60,532 bases of DNA. Source: Burkholderia sp. Leaf177 (GTDB taxonomy: Bacteria; Pseudomonadota; Gammaproteobacteria; Burkholderiales; Burkholderiaceae). The notes under the pieces are model-generated. The model had not been told where the DNA came from, searched no databases, and saw only the letters and a list, made by a program, of their open reading frames with translations. Positions within the stretch are counted from its first letter, which is position 1. Every line of letters begins with the position of its first letter. Position numbers and translations under genes: made by a program. The stretch is taken from assembly GCF_001424345.1 (NCBI RefSeq), contig NZ_LMPF01000009.1:43002-103533 (forward strand). The letters are read 5' to 3'. Below are positions 9,867 to 19,391 of this stretch, in pieces.

Positions 9867-9938
9867 GTACAAAGCGTGGCGCTCTAAAAAACAACGTGCC
9901 CGGGGAGCCATTTGGCTCGCCAGGCGCGTTCTTTGTAC
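9867..9938 (-). terminator. Terminator-like hairpin between dnaK and dnaJ
   Basis: Reading in the dnaK direction, bases 9929 to 9894 fold into a stem of about 16 positions with two mismatches (core GAGCC 9905-9909 with GGCTC 9914-9918, loop 9910-9913), followed by a T-rich run on the minus strand opposite the A-run around 9886-9893. The whole unit is framed by an outer 8-base inverted repeat, gtacaaag at 9867-9874 and ctttgtac at 9931-9938. This has the form of an intrinsic terminator or attenuator that would stop part of the dnaK transcripts before dnaJ. Confidence 0.6.
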
Positions 9939-10042
9939 TTGCGCTCAAGTTCTCGCAAGACATCTTTCATCGCGGTCCCGTACGAAGCCGCACGGGACCC
10001 GTTCAACTTTCGCCGATGACACGCTTGCGCGGTTCAATCGAC

Positions 10043-11998
10043 TTAGTCCTTCTTCACTTCCTTGAAGTCGGCATCGACAACGTCGTCGTGCTGCTCCGGC
10101 GCTGCTTGCGCACCCGGACCGCCTGCGCCCGCTGCACCTGCCGCCGCGCCCGCCGCACCTTGCGCTGCCGCCATGTCGGCGTACATCTTTTCGCCCAGTT
10201 TCTGCGACGCCGTGGACAGCGTTTCAATCTTCGCGTCAATAGCAGCCTTGTCGCTCGCCGTGCTCTTGAGCGCTTCTTCAAGATCCTTCAACGCCGCTTC
10301 GATCTGTTCCTTCTCAGCCGCTTCGATCTTGTCGCCGTACTCAGCCACGGCCTTCTTCGTGCTGTGCACCAGCGCGTCGCCCTGATTGCGCGAGTCCGCA
10401 AGTTCGCGCAGACGATGATCTTCGTCAGCGTTCGCTTCAGCGTCCTTCACCATCTTGTCGATCTCGGCATCCGACAGGCCCGAGTTCGCCTTGATAACGA
10501 TCTTGTTTTCCTTGCCGGTCGCCTTGTCCTTCGCGCCGACGTGGAGAATGCCGTTCGCATCGATGTCGAAGCTCACTTCGATTTGCGGCGTACCGCGTGC
10601 TGCCGGCGGAATGCCTTCGAGGTTGAACTCGCCAAGCAGCTTGTTGCCAGCCGCCATTTCGCGTTCGCCCTGGAACACCTTGATGGTCACGGCGCTCTGG
10701 TTGTCGTCAGCGGTCGAATAAACCTGCGCGTGCTTGGTCGGGATGGTCGTGTTCTTGTTGATCATCTTCGTCATCACGCCGCCGAGAGTTTCAATACCCA
10801 GCGACAACGGCGTCACGTCCAGCAGCAACACGTCCTTGCGATCGCCCGACAGAACCTGTCCTTGAATCGCGGCGCCTACGGCCACGGCTTCGTCCGGGTT
10901 CACGTCACGACGCGGATCCTTGCCGAAGAATTCCTTCACCTTTTCCTGCACCTTCGGCATACGCGTCATGCCGCCGACCAGGATGATGTCGTCGATATCG
11001 CCCACCTTCACGCCTGCGTCCTTAATGGCGACGCGGCACGGTTCCATGGTGCGCTCGATCAGTTCCTCGACCAGCGACTCCAGCTTCGCACGCGTAATTT
11101 TCAGGTTCAAGTGTTTCGGACCCGACGCGTCAGCCGTGATGTACGGCAGGTTGATTTCGGTTTGCGCAGCCGACGACAACTCGATCTTCGCCTTTTCCGC
11201 CGCTTCCTTCAGGCGTTGCAGCGCGAGCACGTCTTTCGACAGGTCGACGCCTTGTTCCTTTTTGAACTCGCCGATGATGTAGTCGATGATGCGCTGGTCG
11301 AAGTCTTCACCGCCCAGGAACGTGTCGCCGTTCGTGGAGAGCACTTCGAATTGCTTTTCACCGTCGACGTCGGCGATTTCGATGATCGATACGTCGAACG
11401 TGCCGCCGCCCAAGTCGTACACGGCAATCTTGCGATCGCCCTTTTCGTTCTTGTCCAGGCCGAATGCCAGTGCGGCTGCGGTCGGTTCGTTGATGATCCG
11501 CTTCACTTCCAGGCCCGCAATACGGCCGGCATCTTTCGTGGCCTGACGCTGGCTGTCGTTGAAGTAAGCCGGAACCGTGATGACGGCTTCCGTCACTTCT
11601 TCGCCGAGATAGTCTTCGGCGGTTTTCTTCATCTTGCGCAGCACTTCAGCCGAAATTTGCGGCGGTGCCAGTTTTTGATCGCGGGCTTCAACCCAGGCGT
11701 CGCCGTTATCGGCGCGCACGATCTTGTAGGGCATCAACGCGATGTCCTTCTGCACTTCTTTTTCGTCGAACCGGCGACCGATCAGCCGTTTGACTGCGTA
11801 CAGCGTGTTCCTTGGATTAGTCACCGACTGGCGCTTCGCCGGCGCACCGACGAGGATTTCGTTGTCGTCAACATAAGCGATGATCGACGGCGTGGTACGC
11901 GTGCCTTCCGCGTTTTCGATCACTTTGACGGTGTTGCCTTCCATGATCGCCACGCACGAGTTCGTCGTGCCCAGATCGATACCAATGATTCTGCCCAT
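10043..11998 (-). CDS. dnaK: Chaperone protein DnaK (Hsp70)
   Basis: ATP-driven chaperone that binds exposed hydrophobic segments of client proteins, working with DnaJ and GrpE. The 651-residue protein has the ATPase domain starting [11 protein letters not shown], the phosphate-binding [10 protein letters not shown] segment, the interdomain linker [13 protein letters not shown], and a substrate-binding domain followed by a lid and a Gly/Ala-rich tail ending in [14 protein letters not shown] 11998 is preferred: AGGAGA lies 9-10 bases upstream, whereas the GTG nine bases earlier would touch that site. It sits between the thioredoxin-like gene and dnaJ. Confidence 0.98.
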   Translation of the reverse strand: MGRIIGIDLGTTNSCVAIMEGNTVKVIENAEGTRTTPSIIAYVDDNEILVGAPAKRQSVTNPRNTLYAVKRLIGRRFDEKEVQKDIALMPYKIVRADNGDAWVEARDQKLAPPQISAEVLRKMKKTAEDYLGEEVTEAVITVPAYFNDSQRQATKDAGRIAGLEVKRIINEPTAAALAFGLDKNEKGDRKIAVYDLGGGTFDVSIIEIADVDGEKQFEVLSTNGDTFLGGEDFDQRIIDYIIGEFKKEQGVDLSKDVLALQRLKEAAEKAKIELSSAAQTEINLPYITADASGPKHLNLKITRAKLESLVEELIERTMEPCRVAIKDAGVKVGDIDDIILVGGMTRMPKVQEKVKEFFGKDPRRDVNPDEAVAVGAAIQGQVLSGDRKDVLLLDVTPLSLGIETLGGVMTKMINKNTTIPTKHAQVYSTADDNQSAVTIKVFQGEREMAAGNKLLGEFNLEGIPPAARGTPQIEVSFDIDANGILHVGAKDKATGKENKIVIKANSGLSDAEIDKMVKDAEANADEDHRLRELADSRNQGDALVHSTKKAVAEYGDKIEAAEKEQIEAALKDLEEALKSTASDKAAIDAKIETLSTASQKLGEKMYADMAAAQGAAGAAAGAAGAGGPGAQAAPEQHDDVVDADFKEVKKD

Positions 11999-12102
11999 TT
12001 TTATCACTCTCCTGACTTTGTTCGCAGCACATCCGGTTTTGCGTTTTCGACGTGTTTATCGTTCAAAAACGTACTCGGATGCCCAAAATTTAACCCTGTA
12101 CG

Positions 12103-12132
12103 CCAAATAAGAGCGTTCGCATCGTTTTCAAG
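12103..12132 (-). promoter_or_regulatory. Candidate heat-shock or housekeeping promoter of dnaK
   Basis: On the minus strand CTTGAA (12127-12132) matches the RpoH -35 box, and a T/A-rich segment about 13-15 bases downstream (12103-12113) is a poor RpoH -10 but an acceptable sigma70-like -10. It lies about 105-130 bases upstream of the dnaK start, in the 198-base gap after the thioredoxin-like gene. The -35 match is good and the -10 weak, so this is tentative. Confidence 0.4.
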
Positions 12133-12196
12133 ACCAAAATCTGATGCAACCTCGATTTTTTTCTACTTTGCCTGCAACTTTTCTTGCGTGATTGGC

Positions 12197-12592
12197 TCAC
12201 GCCTTTGCGTCGAGCACCCGGATCTTTTCCCGGGCAGCCGCCACGGCGGCTTCAAACTGACCGAGGCCATGCCAGCCGGTCGCGCGCCCAAGCCGCTTTC
12301 CCCGGTAGAAAAAGAACCAAGTTGGCACGCCGTGCAGCATGAAACGCCGCCCAAGATCCCGATGCTCGTAGACATTGCTGTGAAACCATCTCAGGCCGAG
12401 CGCCCGGATTTCGTCCGGCTTGGCGAGCATCGCTTTTTTCGCGATCTCGCAATTGAAACACTCGAAACCCCAGAAAAACACGACGGTCAGTTCGTCGCCC
12501 GCCGACTCCAGGCCCGAATCAAACGTCTCAGCGCTCAATTCCTGCATGTCGAACACGGAGAACGCGGTGGCGTCGACCGGGATGTTGGCCAT
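12197..12592 (-). CDS. Thioredoxin-fold protein encoded between grpE and dnaK
   Basis: A 131-residue cytosolic thioredoxin-like protein. The redox motif is CFNC (Cys45-Cys48) within FFWGFECFNCE, and GVPTWFFFYRG supplies the cis-proline loop, so it should be an active dithiol-disulfide protein. The FNC dipeptide is unlike the GPC of ordinary thioredoxin. No signal peptide is seen. It starts 24 bases after the grpE stop, so it is probably co-transcribed with grpE. I recall the same placement in related genomes, which suggests a role in the heat response, for example reducing stress-oxidised proteins, but that is inference. Confidence 0.85.
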   Translation of the reverse strand: MANIPVDATAFSVFDMQELSAETFDSGLESAGDELTVVFFWGFECFNCEIAKKAMLAKPDEIRALGLRWFHSNVYEHRDLGRRFMLHGVPTWFFFYRGKRLGRATGWHGLGQFEAAVAAAREKIRVLDAKA

Positions 12593-12615
12593 GAGAACGG
12601 CTTAAGCCTGAACGG

Positions 12616-13191
12616 TTATTTCGGAGCGGCGACGGTTACGAGCGCTGGTCGCAAAACGCGGTCGGCGATCACGTAGCCTTTTTGCAGCACCGTAACGACC
12701 GTGTTCGCTTCCTGGTCTGCCGGGACCATCGAAATCGCTTGGTGACGATGCGGATCGAATTTTTCGCCGACCGGATTGACTTCAATGACGCGGCCTTTCT
12801 CCAGCGCGCCAGTCAATTGGCGCAGCGTCAGCTCAACGCCTTCGCGAACTTTCGCAAGATCAGTCGACGAGTGCGTCAGCGCCGCTTCTAGGCTGTCGAG
12901 CACGGGCAGCAGGTTTTCCGCAAAGTTTTCGATAGCGAATTTGTGCGTTTTCTGCACATCTTCCTGCGCCCGGCGACGGACGTTTTCCGTCTCGGCCTTC
13001 GCGCGCAGAAACTCTTCCTGCAACGCTGCAACCTTGGCCTGCGCTTCGGCGAGCAACGCCTCGGTTTCGTTTACGTCGACGGCACCCGCTTCTGCTGCAT
13101 CAAGCGTGTCCGGTTGCTGGTTGTGCTGAGCCGCCGTTTCGTCGGCGGGCGTAGGGTTCTGGCTCGCGGAGTTGTCTTGCGTGTTTTCCAT
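12616..13191 (-). CDS. grpE: Nucleotide exchange factor GrpE
   Basis: Releases ADP from DnaK and so completes its chaperone cycle; also a thermosensor in E. coli. The 191-residue protein has an acidic, Gln/Asn-rich N-terminus (about 1-45), a long helix rich in Ala, Glu and Arg ([18 protein letters not shown] region) that forms the dimer coiled coil, and a beta-rich C-terminal head with the HQAISMV segment. ATG 13191 is chosen because it gives the family start MENTQ; the frame is open to a further ATG at 13236 in what should be leader. Candidate RpoH promoter 180 bases upstream. Confidence 0.96.
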   Translation of the reverse strand: MENTQDNSASQNPTPADETAAQHNQQPDTLDAAEAGAVDVNETEALLAEAQAKVAALQEEFLRAKAETENVRRRAQEDVQKTHKFAIENFAENLLPVLDSLEAALTHSSTDLAKVREGVELTLRQLTGALEKGRVIEVNPVGEKFDPHRHQAISMVPADQEANTVVTVLQKGYVIADRVLRPALVTVAAPK

Positions 13192-13367
13192 GTCGCTTGA
13201 GATTTTTGCTAAAGATGAAAACGGATGAAATCGCAAGCACCGTTGCGGATTCGACCCATCAGAAAGCTGCCGATAATACCCGTCACGCCAACGTTGTTAA
13301 AACACAACTGACGGGACCGTAAGTAACGCTATTGAATCGAAGGTCGCCGGTGCCTGCCCTGCAAACG

Positions 13368-13396
13368 TACTTGAGGTTGGCACGAGCATTTTCAAG
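13368..13396 (-). promoter_or_regulatory. RpoH (sigma32) promoter candidate for grpE
   Basis: On the minus strand the -35 box CTTGAA (13391-13396) is a full match to the heat-shock consensus. After a 14-base spacer (13377-13390), CCTCAAGTA (13368-13376) matches six of nine positions of the consensus CCCCATTTA. It lies about 177 bases upstream of the grpE start, in an otherwise empty gap. I see no CIRCE element (TTAGCACTC-N9-GAGTGCTAA) here, so grpE control appears to rest on RpoH rather than on the HrcA encoded nearby. Confidence 0.6.
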
Positions 13397-13479
13397 GGGT
13401 TGCAGGCGGTTTTCGGCGTTGTTTCTACAGCCCGGAAACGGCCCGTTACAACCATTTTCAGCCGGTCATCAGATTCAGA

Positions 13480-13508
13480 TTGAGCCAGACGATTGCGTCA
13501 CCTAAACT
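13480..13508 (+). promoter_or_regulatory. Sigma70-type promoter candidate for the small exported protein
   Basis: TTGAGC (13480-13485) and TAAACT (13503-13508) are separated by 17 bases, pointing to the 53-residue gene that starts at 13647 and would have a leader of roughly 130 bases. It shares the 455-base gap 13192-13646 with the oppositely oriented grpE promoter. Beyond these two promoters I see nothing else in that gap. Confidence 0.35.
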
Positions 13509-13646
13509 TCGAACAGGTCTTCGGAAGCGCTAGTTAACCCTAATCTTACGAAAGCCGGATTCCAAGTTTTTTTATCGCTGAAGTCAGCTGTTGAGCCAAC
13601 GTCAGCGCCCGAATTTCGAGCCGTTGCGTTGTCACGAGGGAGTGCC

Positions 13647-13808
13647 ATGAAACTGACCTTTGCTATAGCGGTGGTCGCATTGGTACTCGTTGGCGGCACA
13701 ACGACCATTTGCATGTCAGGCGCGGTAAACGAACACAACGTGGAGTATGGCGGCGTCTCCGCCACCATGGAAAGCCTGTTCAGTCAGCACCTGAAAGTTT
13801 GTCGATGA
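13647..13808 (+). CDS. Small exported or membrane-anchored protein, 53 residues
   Basis: An unrecognised small gene with a clear ribosome site: GAGGGA lies 5 bases before ATG 13647. Residues 2-17 (KLTFAIAVVALVLVGG) form one hydrophobic segment after a single Lys, like a short signal peptide or an N-terminal anchor. A Cys follows at position 22 and another at 52. The Cys22 context (TTTIC) is not a proper lipobox. The mature part is short and polar. It runs against hsp15 and overlaps that gene's 3' end by 29 bases. Function unknown; two facing cysteines could form a disulfide in the periplasm. Confidence 0.55.
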   Translation: MKLTFAIAVVALVLVGGTTTICMSGAVNEHNVEYGGVSATMESLFSQHLKVCR

Positions 13809-14187
13809 TTCGCCGGTCCCGCTTGGTCGGCCTGCCTTGCAGAGCGGCCGCCGGTTCACGGTACGTCTTTCTGCGCTCATTCTCCGCCACGCGTTTTTCG
13901 CGCCCGGCATCGGTTTCCTTGTAGAGCGTCTGAGCTACCGTCGCCGGACCGCGAACCTCGCAAATGCCCAGTACGTCCACCTGCCAGAGCACTTGCTCGA
14001 TCTCGATCTCGACCAGATCGCCGACTCGCACATCTTTCGATGGCTTCACGTTGGCGCCGCCAATCCGCACGCGGCCTTTCTCCACGGCGTCGCTCGCCAG
14101 TGAACGCGTTTTGAAAAAGCGCGCCGCCCACAACCATTTGTCGATACGAAGACGTGCGCCGGAATCCGTTGAGATGGCGTAATTCAT
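13780..14187 (-). CDS. hslR: Heat shock protein 15, S4-domain RNA-binding protein
   Basis: A 135-residue protein of the Hsp15 family, which binds stalled 50S subunits that still carry nascent chain-tRNA and helps recycle them after heat shock. The S4 domain occupies about residues 13-60, beginning LRIDKWLWAARFFKTRSLA and including the GRVRIGG turn. The C-terminal third is very basic (REKRVAENERRK and GRPTKRDRR), as in the E. coli protein. It starts 9 bases downstream of the hemH stop on the same strand, and its 3' end overlaps a small convergent gene. Its position in the chaperone block fits a heat-shock role. Confidence 0.9.
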   Translation of the reverse strand: MNYAISTDSGARLRIDKWLWAARFFKTRSLASDAVEKGRVRIGGANVKPSKDVRVGDLVEIEIEQVLWQVDVLGICEVRGPATVAQTLYKETDAGREKRVAENERRKTYREPAAALQGRPTKRDRRIIDKLSGAD

Positions 14188-14196
14188 GACATGACC

Positions 14197-15264
14197 TTAT
14201 GCAGCCGCGCTCAAAGCCTGCGGCGCCTGAACCGGCCAGCCCTGCAGATGCTGCGCGACAATTTCTCCAAGCGCCTTGATCCACGCCGGCGATGCATTCA
14301 GGCAGGGAATCCGGTGAAACTCCTTGCCGCCGGCGTGCAAGAATTCATCCCGCACTTCAATGCCGATTTCTTCAATGGTTTCAAGGCAATCCGACGTAAA
14401 TCCCGGGCAAAACACGTCTACCCGTTTTGCACCCGCGGCACCAAGTTCGGCAAGTGTAGGCGCCGTGTACGGCTGCAGCCATTCGGCGGGACCGAAACGC
14501 GACTGAAACGTCACTCGGCATTCGACCGGCGACAGCCCGAGTCCAGCCATCAGCAAGGATCCAGTCTGTTGACATTGGTCATGATAAGGATCGCCGAGAT
14601 CCATGGTCCTTTTTGGCACGCCGTGAAAACTGAGCACCAGCCGGTCGCCCGACGCAAAGTCCGGCTGACCGTGCTGACGCCAATATTCGCGAACCTGCTC
14701 GATCAACGCGCCGATATACGCCGGATGGTCGGCGTAATGCCGGATCGTGCGCAGTTCAGGCTGGTTTCGTACGCGGCGCAACGCGTTAAACGCATCGTCG
14801 AAAGCGGTCGCCGTGGTTGACGACGAATATTGCGGGTACATGGGCACGAGCAACACGCGCTCGGCGCCCTCCAGTTTGAGCTGGTTCAACATGGCGGGAA
14901 TGCCCGGCGAACCGTAACGCATGGCGTAATCGACTATGACGTGATAGTCGTTGACCGCAAAAAGGCGCCGCAAACCCTCAACCTGCTTTTCTGTATGGAC
15001 ACGCAATGGCGAGCCTTCCGGCAACCAGACCTGCGCGTATTTCCTGGCTGACGCACGGCCGCGAAACGGCAGAATGGCGAGCCGCAGGATCACTTGCCAC
15101 GCAATTGCGGGGATCTCCACCACGCGGGGATCCGAAAGGAACTGGGCGAGGTACTTGCGCACCGCTTTGGGCGTGGGCGCGTCCGGCGTGCCGAGATTGA
15201 TCAGCAGCACGGCAACGCGATGCGAAGCGGAAGGCTGCGAAGGCAACTCGAGGTCGTAGCGCAT
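14197..15264 (-). CDS. hemH: Ferrochelatase
   Basis: Inserts Fe2+ into protoporphyrin IX in the last step of protoheme synthesis. The 355-residue protein has the N-terminal [15 protein letters not shown] motif, [14 protein letters not shown], the metal-site histidine in [10 protein letters not shown], and the late [15 protein letters not shown] block with the conserved Glu. I use ATG 15264 (MRYDLEL), which matches related proteins; a TTG at 15282 is in frame but has no ribosome site. The gene lies between hrcA and hsp15 on the same strand. Bases 15265-15430 between hrcA and hemH hold no further gene. Confidence 0.95.
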   Translation of the reverse strand: MRYDLELPSQPSASHRVAVLLINLGTPDAPTPKAVRKYLAQFLSDPRVVEIPAIAWQVILRLAILPFRGRASARKYAQVWLPEGSPLRVHTEKQVEGLRRLFAVNDYHVIVDYAMRYGSPGIPAMLNQLKLEGAERVLLVPMYPQYSSSTTATAFDDAFNALRRVRNQPELRTIRHYADHPAYIGALIEQVREYWRQHGQPDFASGDRLVLSFHGVPKRTMDLGDPYHDQCQQTGSLLMAGLGLSPVECRVTFQSRFGPAEWLQPYTAPTLAELGAAGAKRVDVFCPGFTSDCLETIEEIGIEVRDEFLHAGGKEFHRIPCLNASPAWIKALGEIVAQHLQGWPVQAPQALSAAA

Positions 15265-15430
15265 ATAAGAGAAGCTCGGCAAGCCAGCGTGATTGAGTAA
15301 AACCCATTATAGCGGCGCGTTCCGGAACGCAACATCGGCCAATCGGCCTAGTGGCGCGGCGGCCCGCGGCGGGGCAAGATGGGTTGTCGGACGGGAGAAA
15401 CGCGGGATTCACCGCAATCTCCGGACCGGC

Positions 15431-16447
15431 TTATTGCTGGCTGAGCGAGAGGGACAAAAGCCGCGCGGTGATATCGACTATTGGAATTACGCGGTTGTAC
15501 GCCATCCGCGTGGGCCCGATCACACCGAGTGTGCCAACAATCTTCCCGTTTACCTCGTAGGGCGCGGTAACCACGCTCATTTCCTCGATTGGCACGAGAT
15601 TCGACTCGCCGCCAATGAATATCTGCACGCCTTGCGCGTGGCTCGACACATCGAGCAATTGAAGGAGACTGGTCTTTTGGTCAAACACGTCGAACAATTT
15701 GCGCAGCCGCGCCATGTCGGAGGAAAGATCCGCCACTTCCAGCAAATTGCGTTCGCCGGAAATCAGCAAGGTCTCGCCGGGATCGGTTTCGTCCACGCTC
15801 GCGGCCACCGCTGCCTGCATCAGCGTGGTCATGTCGCCGCGCAGCGCGTCGATTTCCTCGCGAAGTCGGCGGCGTACTTCGTCGAACGACAAACCAGCGA
15901 AATTCGCGTTGATGTAATTCGACGCCTCGGTGAGTTGCGACGGCGAATAGTCACGCTGGGTCGCCATGATGCGGTTCTGAACGTCACCTTCGGGCGTGAC
16001 GATGATCAGCAGAATGCGCTTGTCGGAAAGCCGCATGAATTCGATCTGCTTGAACATGTGGCTGCGCCGCGGCGTGAGAATGACGCCCGCGAATTGCGAC
16101 AGGTTCGACAAAACGCTCGCAGCGGCTGCCACGATCTTCGCCGGCTCGCCGCCTTGCAGCTTGATCTTGACGGCGGAAGTCATGGCTTCGTCGTCGGTGG
16201 TTTCGACGGTGAGCATGGTATCCACGAAAAGCCGGTAGCCGCGCGGCGTGGGAATTCGTCCCGCCGAAGTATGGGGGCTCACCACCAGTCCAAGGTCCTC
16301 CAGATCCGACATCACGTTGCGGATGGTGGCAGGACTCAGCTCGAGGCCGGAGTAACGCGACAGCGTGCGAGAACCGACCGGCTGACCTTCGGCGATGTAT
16401 CGCTCGATCAGCGTTTTGAGGAGGGTCTGGGCACGTGGGTCTAGCAT
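15431..16447 (-). CDS. hrcA: Heat-inducible transcription repressor HrcA
   Basis: A 338-residue repressor that in many bacteria binds CIRCE elements and is reactivated by GroEL. The N-terminal winged helix includes [15 protein letters not shown] and [17 protein letters not shown], followed by the wing [20 protein letters not shown]. The rest is the GAF-like and dimerisation domain. It is divergent from nadK, with 253 bases between. No CIRCE-like sequence is apparent in front of grpE, dnaK or hrcA in this window; in related bacteria its target is groESL, which would lie outside. Confidence 0.96.
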   Translation of the reverse strand: MLDPRAQTLLKTLIERYIAEGQPVGSRTLSRYSGLELSPATIRNVMSDLEDLGLVVSPHTSAGRIPTPRGYRLFVDTMLTVETTDDEAMTSAVKIKLQGGEPAKIVAAAASVLSNLSQFAGVILTPRRSHMFKQIEFMRLSDKRILLIIVTPEGDVQNRIMATQRDYSPSQLTEASNYINANFAGLSFDEVRRRLREEIDALRGDMTTLMQAAVAASVDETDPGETLLISGERNLLEVADLSSDMARLRKLFDVFDQKTSLLQLLDVSSHAQGVQIFIGGESNLVPIEEMSVVTAPYEVNGKIVGTLGVIGPTRMAYNRVIPIVDITARLLSLSLSQQ

Positions 16448-16700
16448 GGGGAAATTTTAGCTCAACGTTAATGGAGCAGCGAGCGCGATGACTTGCGAAA
16501 CAAGAGCGAGACAGAGGAGCGAGACAGAAACGAATCGCCCTTTTTCATTCGTCCGTCATCAATTCATGTTCCACGTCATTCTAACGAGAATTCATTAAAG
16601 CACCGGAGCTTAGCGTATCGGCGCAGACGGGGACGGCCCAAAGGCAACCCCGACGCGGCCCGCGGTTCTTTTCGACACTCACCTATGGTGTAATGCCGCC

Positions 16701-17603
16701 ATGGATATTGGCACCCAATTCAAGACCGTCGCGCTCGTGGGGCGCAACAATACGCCCGGCATCAGGGAGCCGTTGACGGCGCTCGCCGCCTGCATTGCAA
16801 AGCGGGGCTTCGAGGTCGTGTTCGAAGCGGATACTGCGCAGGAAGTCGGCGTGACCGACTATCCGGCGTTGAGCGCGCCCGAGATCGGCGCGCGCGCCGA
16901 CGTGGCAGTCGTGCTGGGCGGCGACGGCACCATGCTCGGCCTCGGCCGGCAACTGGCACCGTACCGGACACCGCTGATCGGCGTGAACCACGGGCGGCTC
17001 GGCTTCATCACGGACATCACGCTCAGCGAAATGCAGGAACTCGTTCCGCAAATGCTGGCGGGCAGCTTCGAGCGCGAAGAGCGGACCTTGCTCGAAGCAC
17101 GCATTGTCCGCGACGGCCTGCCGATCTATCACGCGCTGGCGTTCAACGACGTCGTGGTGAACAGAAGCGGCTTTTCGGGCATGGCGGAACTGCGTGTTTC
17201 GGTAGACGGGCGCTTCATGTACAACCAGCGCTCGGACGGATTGATCGTGGCTACGCCGACCGGATCGACCGCTTACGCGCTTTCATCGGCGGGACCGATT
17301 CTTCATCCGCAACTCGGAGGATTCGTGCTCGTGCCCATTGCGCCGCACTCTCTCTCCAACCGGCCGATCGTCCTTCCCGACGATTCGCGCGTGGAAATCC
17401 AGATCATCGGCGGACGTGATGTGAACGTGAATTTCGACATGCAATCGTTCACTGCCGTGGAACTGAACGACACAATAGAAGTGCGGCGTTCACGCCATAC
17501 CGTACCCGTGCTGCATCCGGTGGGTTACAGCCACTACGCCACGCTGCGCAAGAAGCTGCACTGGAACGAATATCCCTCGCACGAAGACGTTTCGAAAAAC
17601 TAA
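16701..17603 (+). CDS. nadK: NAD kinase
   Basis: Phosphorylates NAD+ to NADP+ in the cytosol. The 300-residue protein has the family signatures [11 protein letters not shown] (GGDGT at 73-77), [12 protein letters not shown], and the NAD-binding region [16 protein letters not shown]. Immediately upstream, the sequences TATGGT and TGTAAT lie within 17 bases of ATG 16701, so the transcript may have a very short leader; I see no clear ribosome site. The recN start follows 7 bases after the stop, so the two are an operon, the standard hrcA/nadK/recN neighbourhood of beta-proteobacteria. Confidence 0.97.
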   Translation: MDIGTQFKTVALVGRNNTPGIREPLTALAACIAKRGFEVVFEADTAQEVGVTDYPALSAPEIGARADVAVVLGGDGTMLGLGRQLAPYRTPLIGVNHGRLGFITDITLSEMQELVPQMLAGSFEREERTLLEARIVRDGLPIYHALAFNDVVVNRSGFSGMAELRVSVDGRFMYNQRSDGLIVATPTGSTAYALSSAGPILHPQLGGFVLVPIAPHSLSNRPIVLPDDSRVEIQIIGGRDVNVNFDMQSFTAVELNDTIEVRRSRHTVPVLHPVGYSHYATLRKKLHWNEYPSHEDVSKN

Positions 17604-17610
17604 GACTCTC

Positions 17611-19266
17611 ATGCTCCGCCACTTATCGATTCGGGACTTCGTCATTGTTTCCGCGCTCGACCTTGAGTTCGAACGCGGCTTTACCGTGTTTTCGGGCGAA
17701 ACCGGCGCGGGTAAATCGATTCTTATCGATGCCCTCGCGCTTACGCTCGGCGCGCGTGCCGACGCCAGCATCGTGCGAACAGGCGAGGCACGCGCCGACA
17801 TTACCGCCGAGTTTTCAACGCACGCGCAGGTCGTCAAGTGGCTCGATGAACATGCGCTTGCAACGGGCGACGGCGACACGGTCATGCTCCGGCGCGTGGT
17901 GGATTCCGGCGGCCGGTCTCGCGCGTTCATCAACGGCACGCCGGCTACGCTCGTGCAGTTACGCGAACTGAGCGAAATGCTCGTGGATATCCACGGCCAG
18001 CATGCGCATCAATTATTGATGCGTCCCGACGCGCAGCGCGAACTCTTCGACACGCACGCTGGCTTGATCGAAACTGCGCAGAAAGTCGCTCGCACCCACC
18101 GCGTCTGGCGCGACGCAACTCACGCGGTGGAACTGGCGCAGAACCGCGACCGCGAGTTGCAGCTGGAACGCGAGCGCCTTGCATGGCAATTAAGCGAGCT
18201 GGACAAACTCGCGCCACAGCCCGGCGAGTGGGAAGAGGTGAGCGCGGAGCATCATCGGTTATCGCATTCGGCAAGTTTGATCGATGGCGTGCAGGGCGCG
18301 CTGAACGCGCTCTCGGAATCCGACGAAGCCATGATCACGCAGCTTTCCGCGATCGTTTCGAAGCTGCGCGGCCTGGCCGATATCGATCCCGCTCTTGCTG
18401 ACGTACTGGCGTCGCTCGAACCTGCCGAGATCCAGTTGCAAGAGGCGTCGTACTCGCTTTCGCATTACGCCCAGCGCCTTGAACTCGATCCGAACCGGCT
18501 GGCGCAAGCCGAGCATCGGATGGATCAGTTGCATTCGGCTGCGCGTAAATTCCGCATGCAGCCTGAAGCGTTGCCCGAGGAACATGCCGAGCGGCGCCGT
18601 CAGTTGGCCGCGCTCGATGCTGCTGCCGATCTCGACGCATTGCGCGCCGACGTGGCAAAAGCAAAAGAGGTTTATCTCGCTGAAGCAACGGTGTTGTCGA
18701 AGGCGCGCGCGAAGGCGGCGAAATCGCTCGGCAAGGCCGTCACGCAGGGAATGCAGGAATTATCGATGGCCGGCGGGAGCTTCGAAGTCGCGCTCGTTCC
18801 GCTCGCCGAAGGTGGCGCGTACGGGCTCGAGCAGATCGAATTCCGGGTCGCCGGTCATGCCGGCGTGATATTGCGCCCGCTGGCAAAAGTCGCATCGGGC
18901 GGGGAACTCGCGCGGATCAGCCTGGCGCTGGCCGTGATTGCAAGCACAGCCAGTCCCACGCCTACCTTGATTTTCGACGAGGTGGACACGGGAATTGGCG
19001 GCGGCGTGGCGGAAGTCGTCGGACGGTTGCTGCATCAGCTTGGACGCGATCGTCAGGTGCTGTGCGTGACGCATTTGCCGCAAGTCGCGGCGCGGGGCGA
19101 TCATCACTTCCAGGTGGCCAAAGCCGGCGATTCGGCGGGCGGGACGGTCAGCACGGTTACGCCGCTGGATAAATCGAAACGCGTGGAAGAAGTCGCGCGC
19201 ATGCTGGGCGGGCTGGAAATCACCGCAACCACGCGCAAGCATGCGAAGGAAATGCTGGCGGCGTAG
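17611..19266 (+). CDS. recN: DNA repair protein RecN
   Basis: An SMC-like ATPase that holds broken DNA ends together during recombination repair. The 551-residue protein has Walker A GETGAGKS at 29-36, a central coiled coil of roughly residues 150-370 rich in Ala, Glu and Arg, the ABC signature region SGGELARISLALAV, and Walker B TLIFDEVDTGIGG followed by the CVTHLPQVAA switch. All motifs are intact. It is translated directly after nadK. No SOS box is recognisable upstream because the gene lacks its own intergenic region; transcription probably comes from the nadK promoter. Confidence 0.96.
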   Translation: MLRHLSIRDFVIVSALDLEFERGFTVFSGETGAGKSILIDALALTLGARADASIVRTGEARADITAEFSTHAQVVKWLDEHALATGDGDTVMLRRVVDSGGRSRAFINGTPATLVQLRELSEMLVDIHGQHAHQLLMRPDAQRELFDTHAGLIETAQKVARTHRVWRDATHAVELAQNRDRELQLERERLAWQLSELDKLAPQPGEWEEVSAEHHRLSHSASLIDGVQGALNALSESDEAMITQLSAIVSKLRGLADIDPALADVLASLEPAEIQLQEASYSLSHYAQRLELDPNRLAQAEHRMDQLHSAARKFRMQPEALPEEHAERRRQLAALDAAADLDALRADVAKAKEVYLAEATVLSKARAKAAKSLGKAVTQGMQELSMAGGSFEVALVPLAEGGAYGLEQIEFRVAGHAGVILRPLAKVASGGELARISLALAVIASTASPTPTLIFDEVDTGIGGGVAEVVGRLLHQLGRDRQVLCVTHLPQVAARGDHHFQVAKAGDSAGGTVSTVTPLDKSKRVEEVARMLGGLEITATTRKHAKEMLAA

Positions 19267-19369
19267 AGGCTTAAACGCTCTCGGCCACTCGTGTTCATTC
19301 CCTATTCCATATAACTGCCGCCTAAGCGCGTATCGGTTTTTGCCAACATCGTGATAGACTAAGTCAACC

Positions 19370-19380
19370 TAGCTAAGCTA
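19370..19380. promoter_or_regulatory. Palindrome upstream of the toxin-antitoxin pair (possible operator)
   Basis: TAGCT-A-AGCTA at 19370-19380 is a perfect inverted repeat ending 11 bases before the antitoxin start. Phd-type antitoxins repress their own operons by binding palindromes at this place, so it is a reasonable operator, though short. Confidence 0.4.
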
Positions 19381-19391
19381 ATCGAAATTCC

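Noticed and set aside
9839..12676. A 945-codon open frame antisense to dnaK and the thioredoxin-like gene
   Set aside because: It mirrors dnaK codons, a known effect of high third-position GC on the opposite strand. The product is His/Arg/Leu-rich with no family resemblance and no ribosome site.
13192..13480. Possible CIRCE operator before grpE
   Set aside because: No 9-base arms TTAGCACTC / GAGTGCTAA are present; only the RpoH-like boxes fit.
16493..16693. A 66-codon frame in the hrcA-nadK gap
   Set aside because: No good ribosome site, basic low-complexity product and no resemblance to a family; the gap more likely holds the two divergent promoters.
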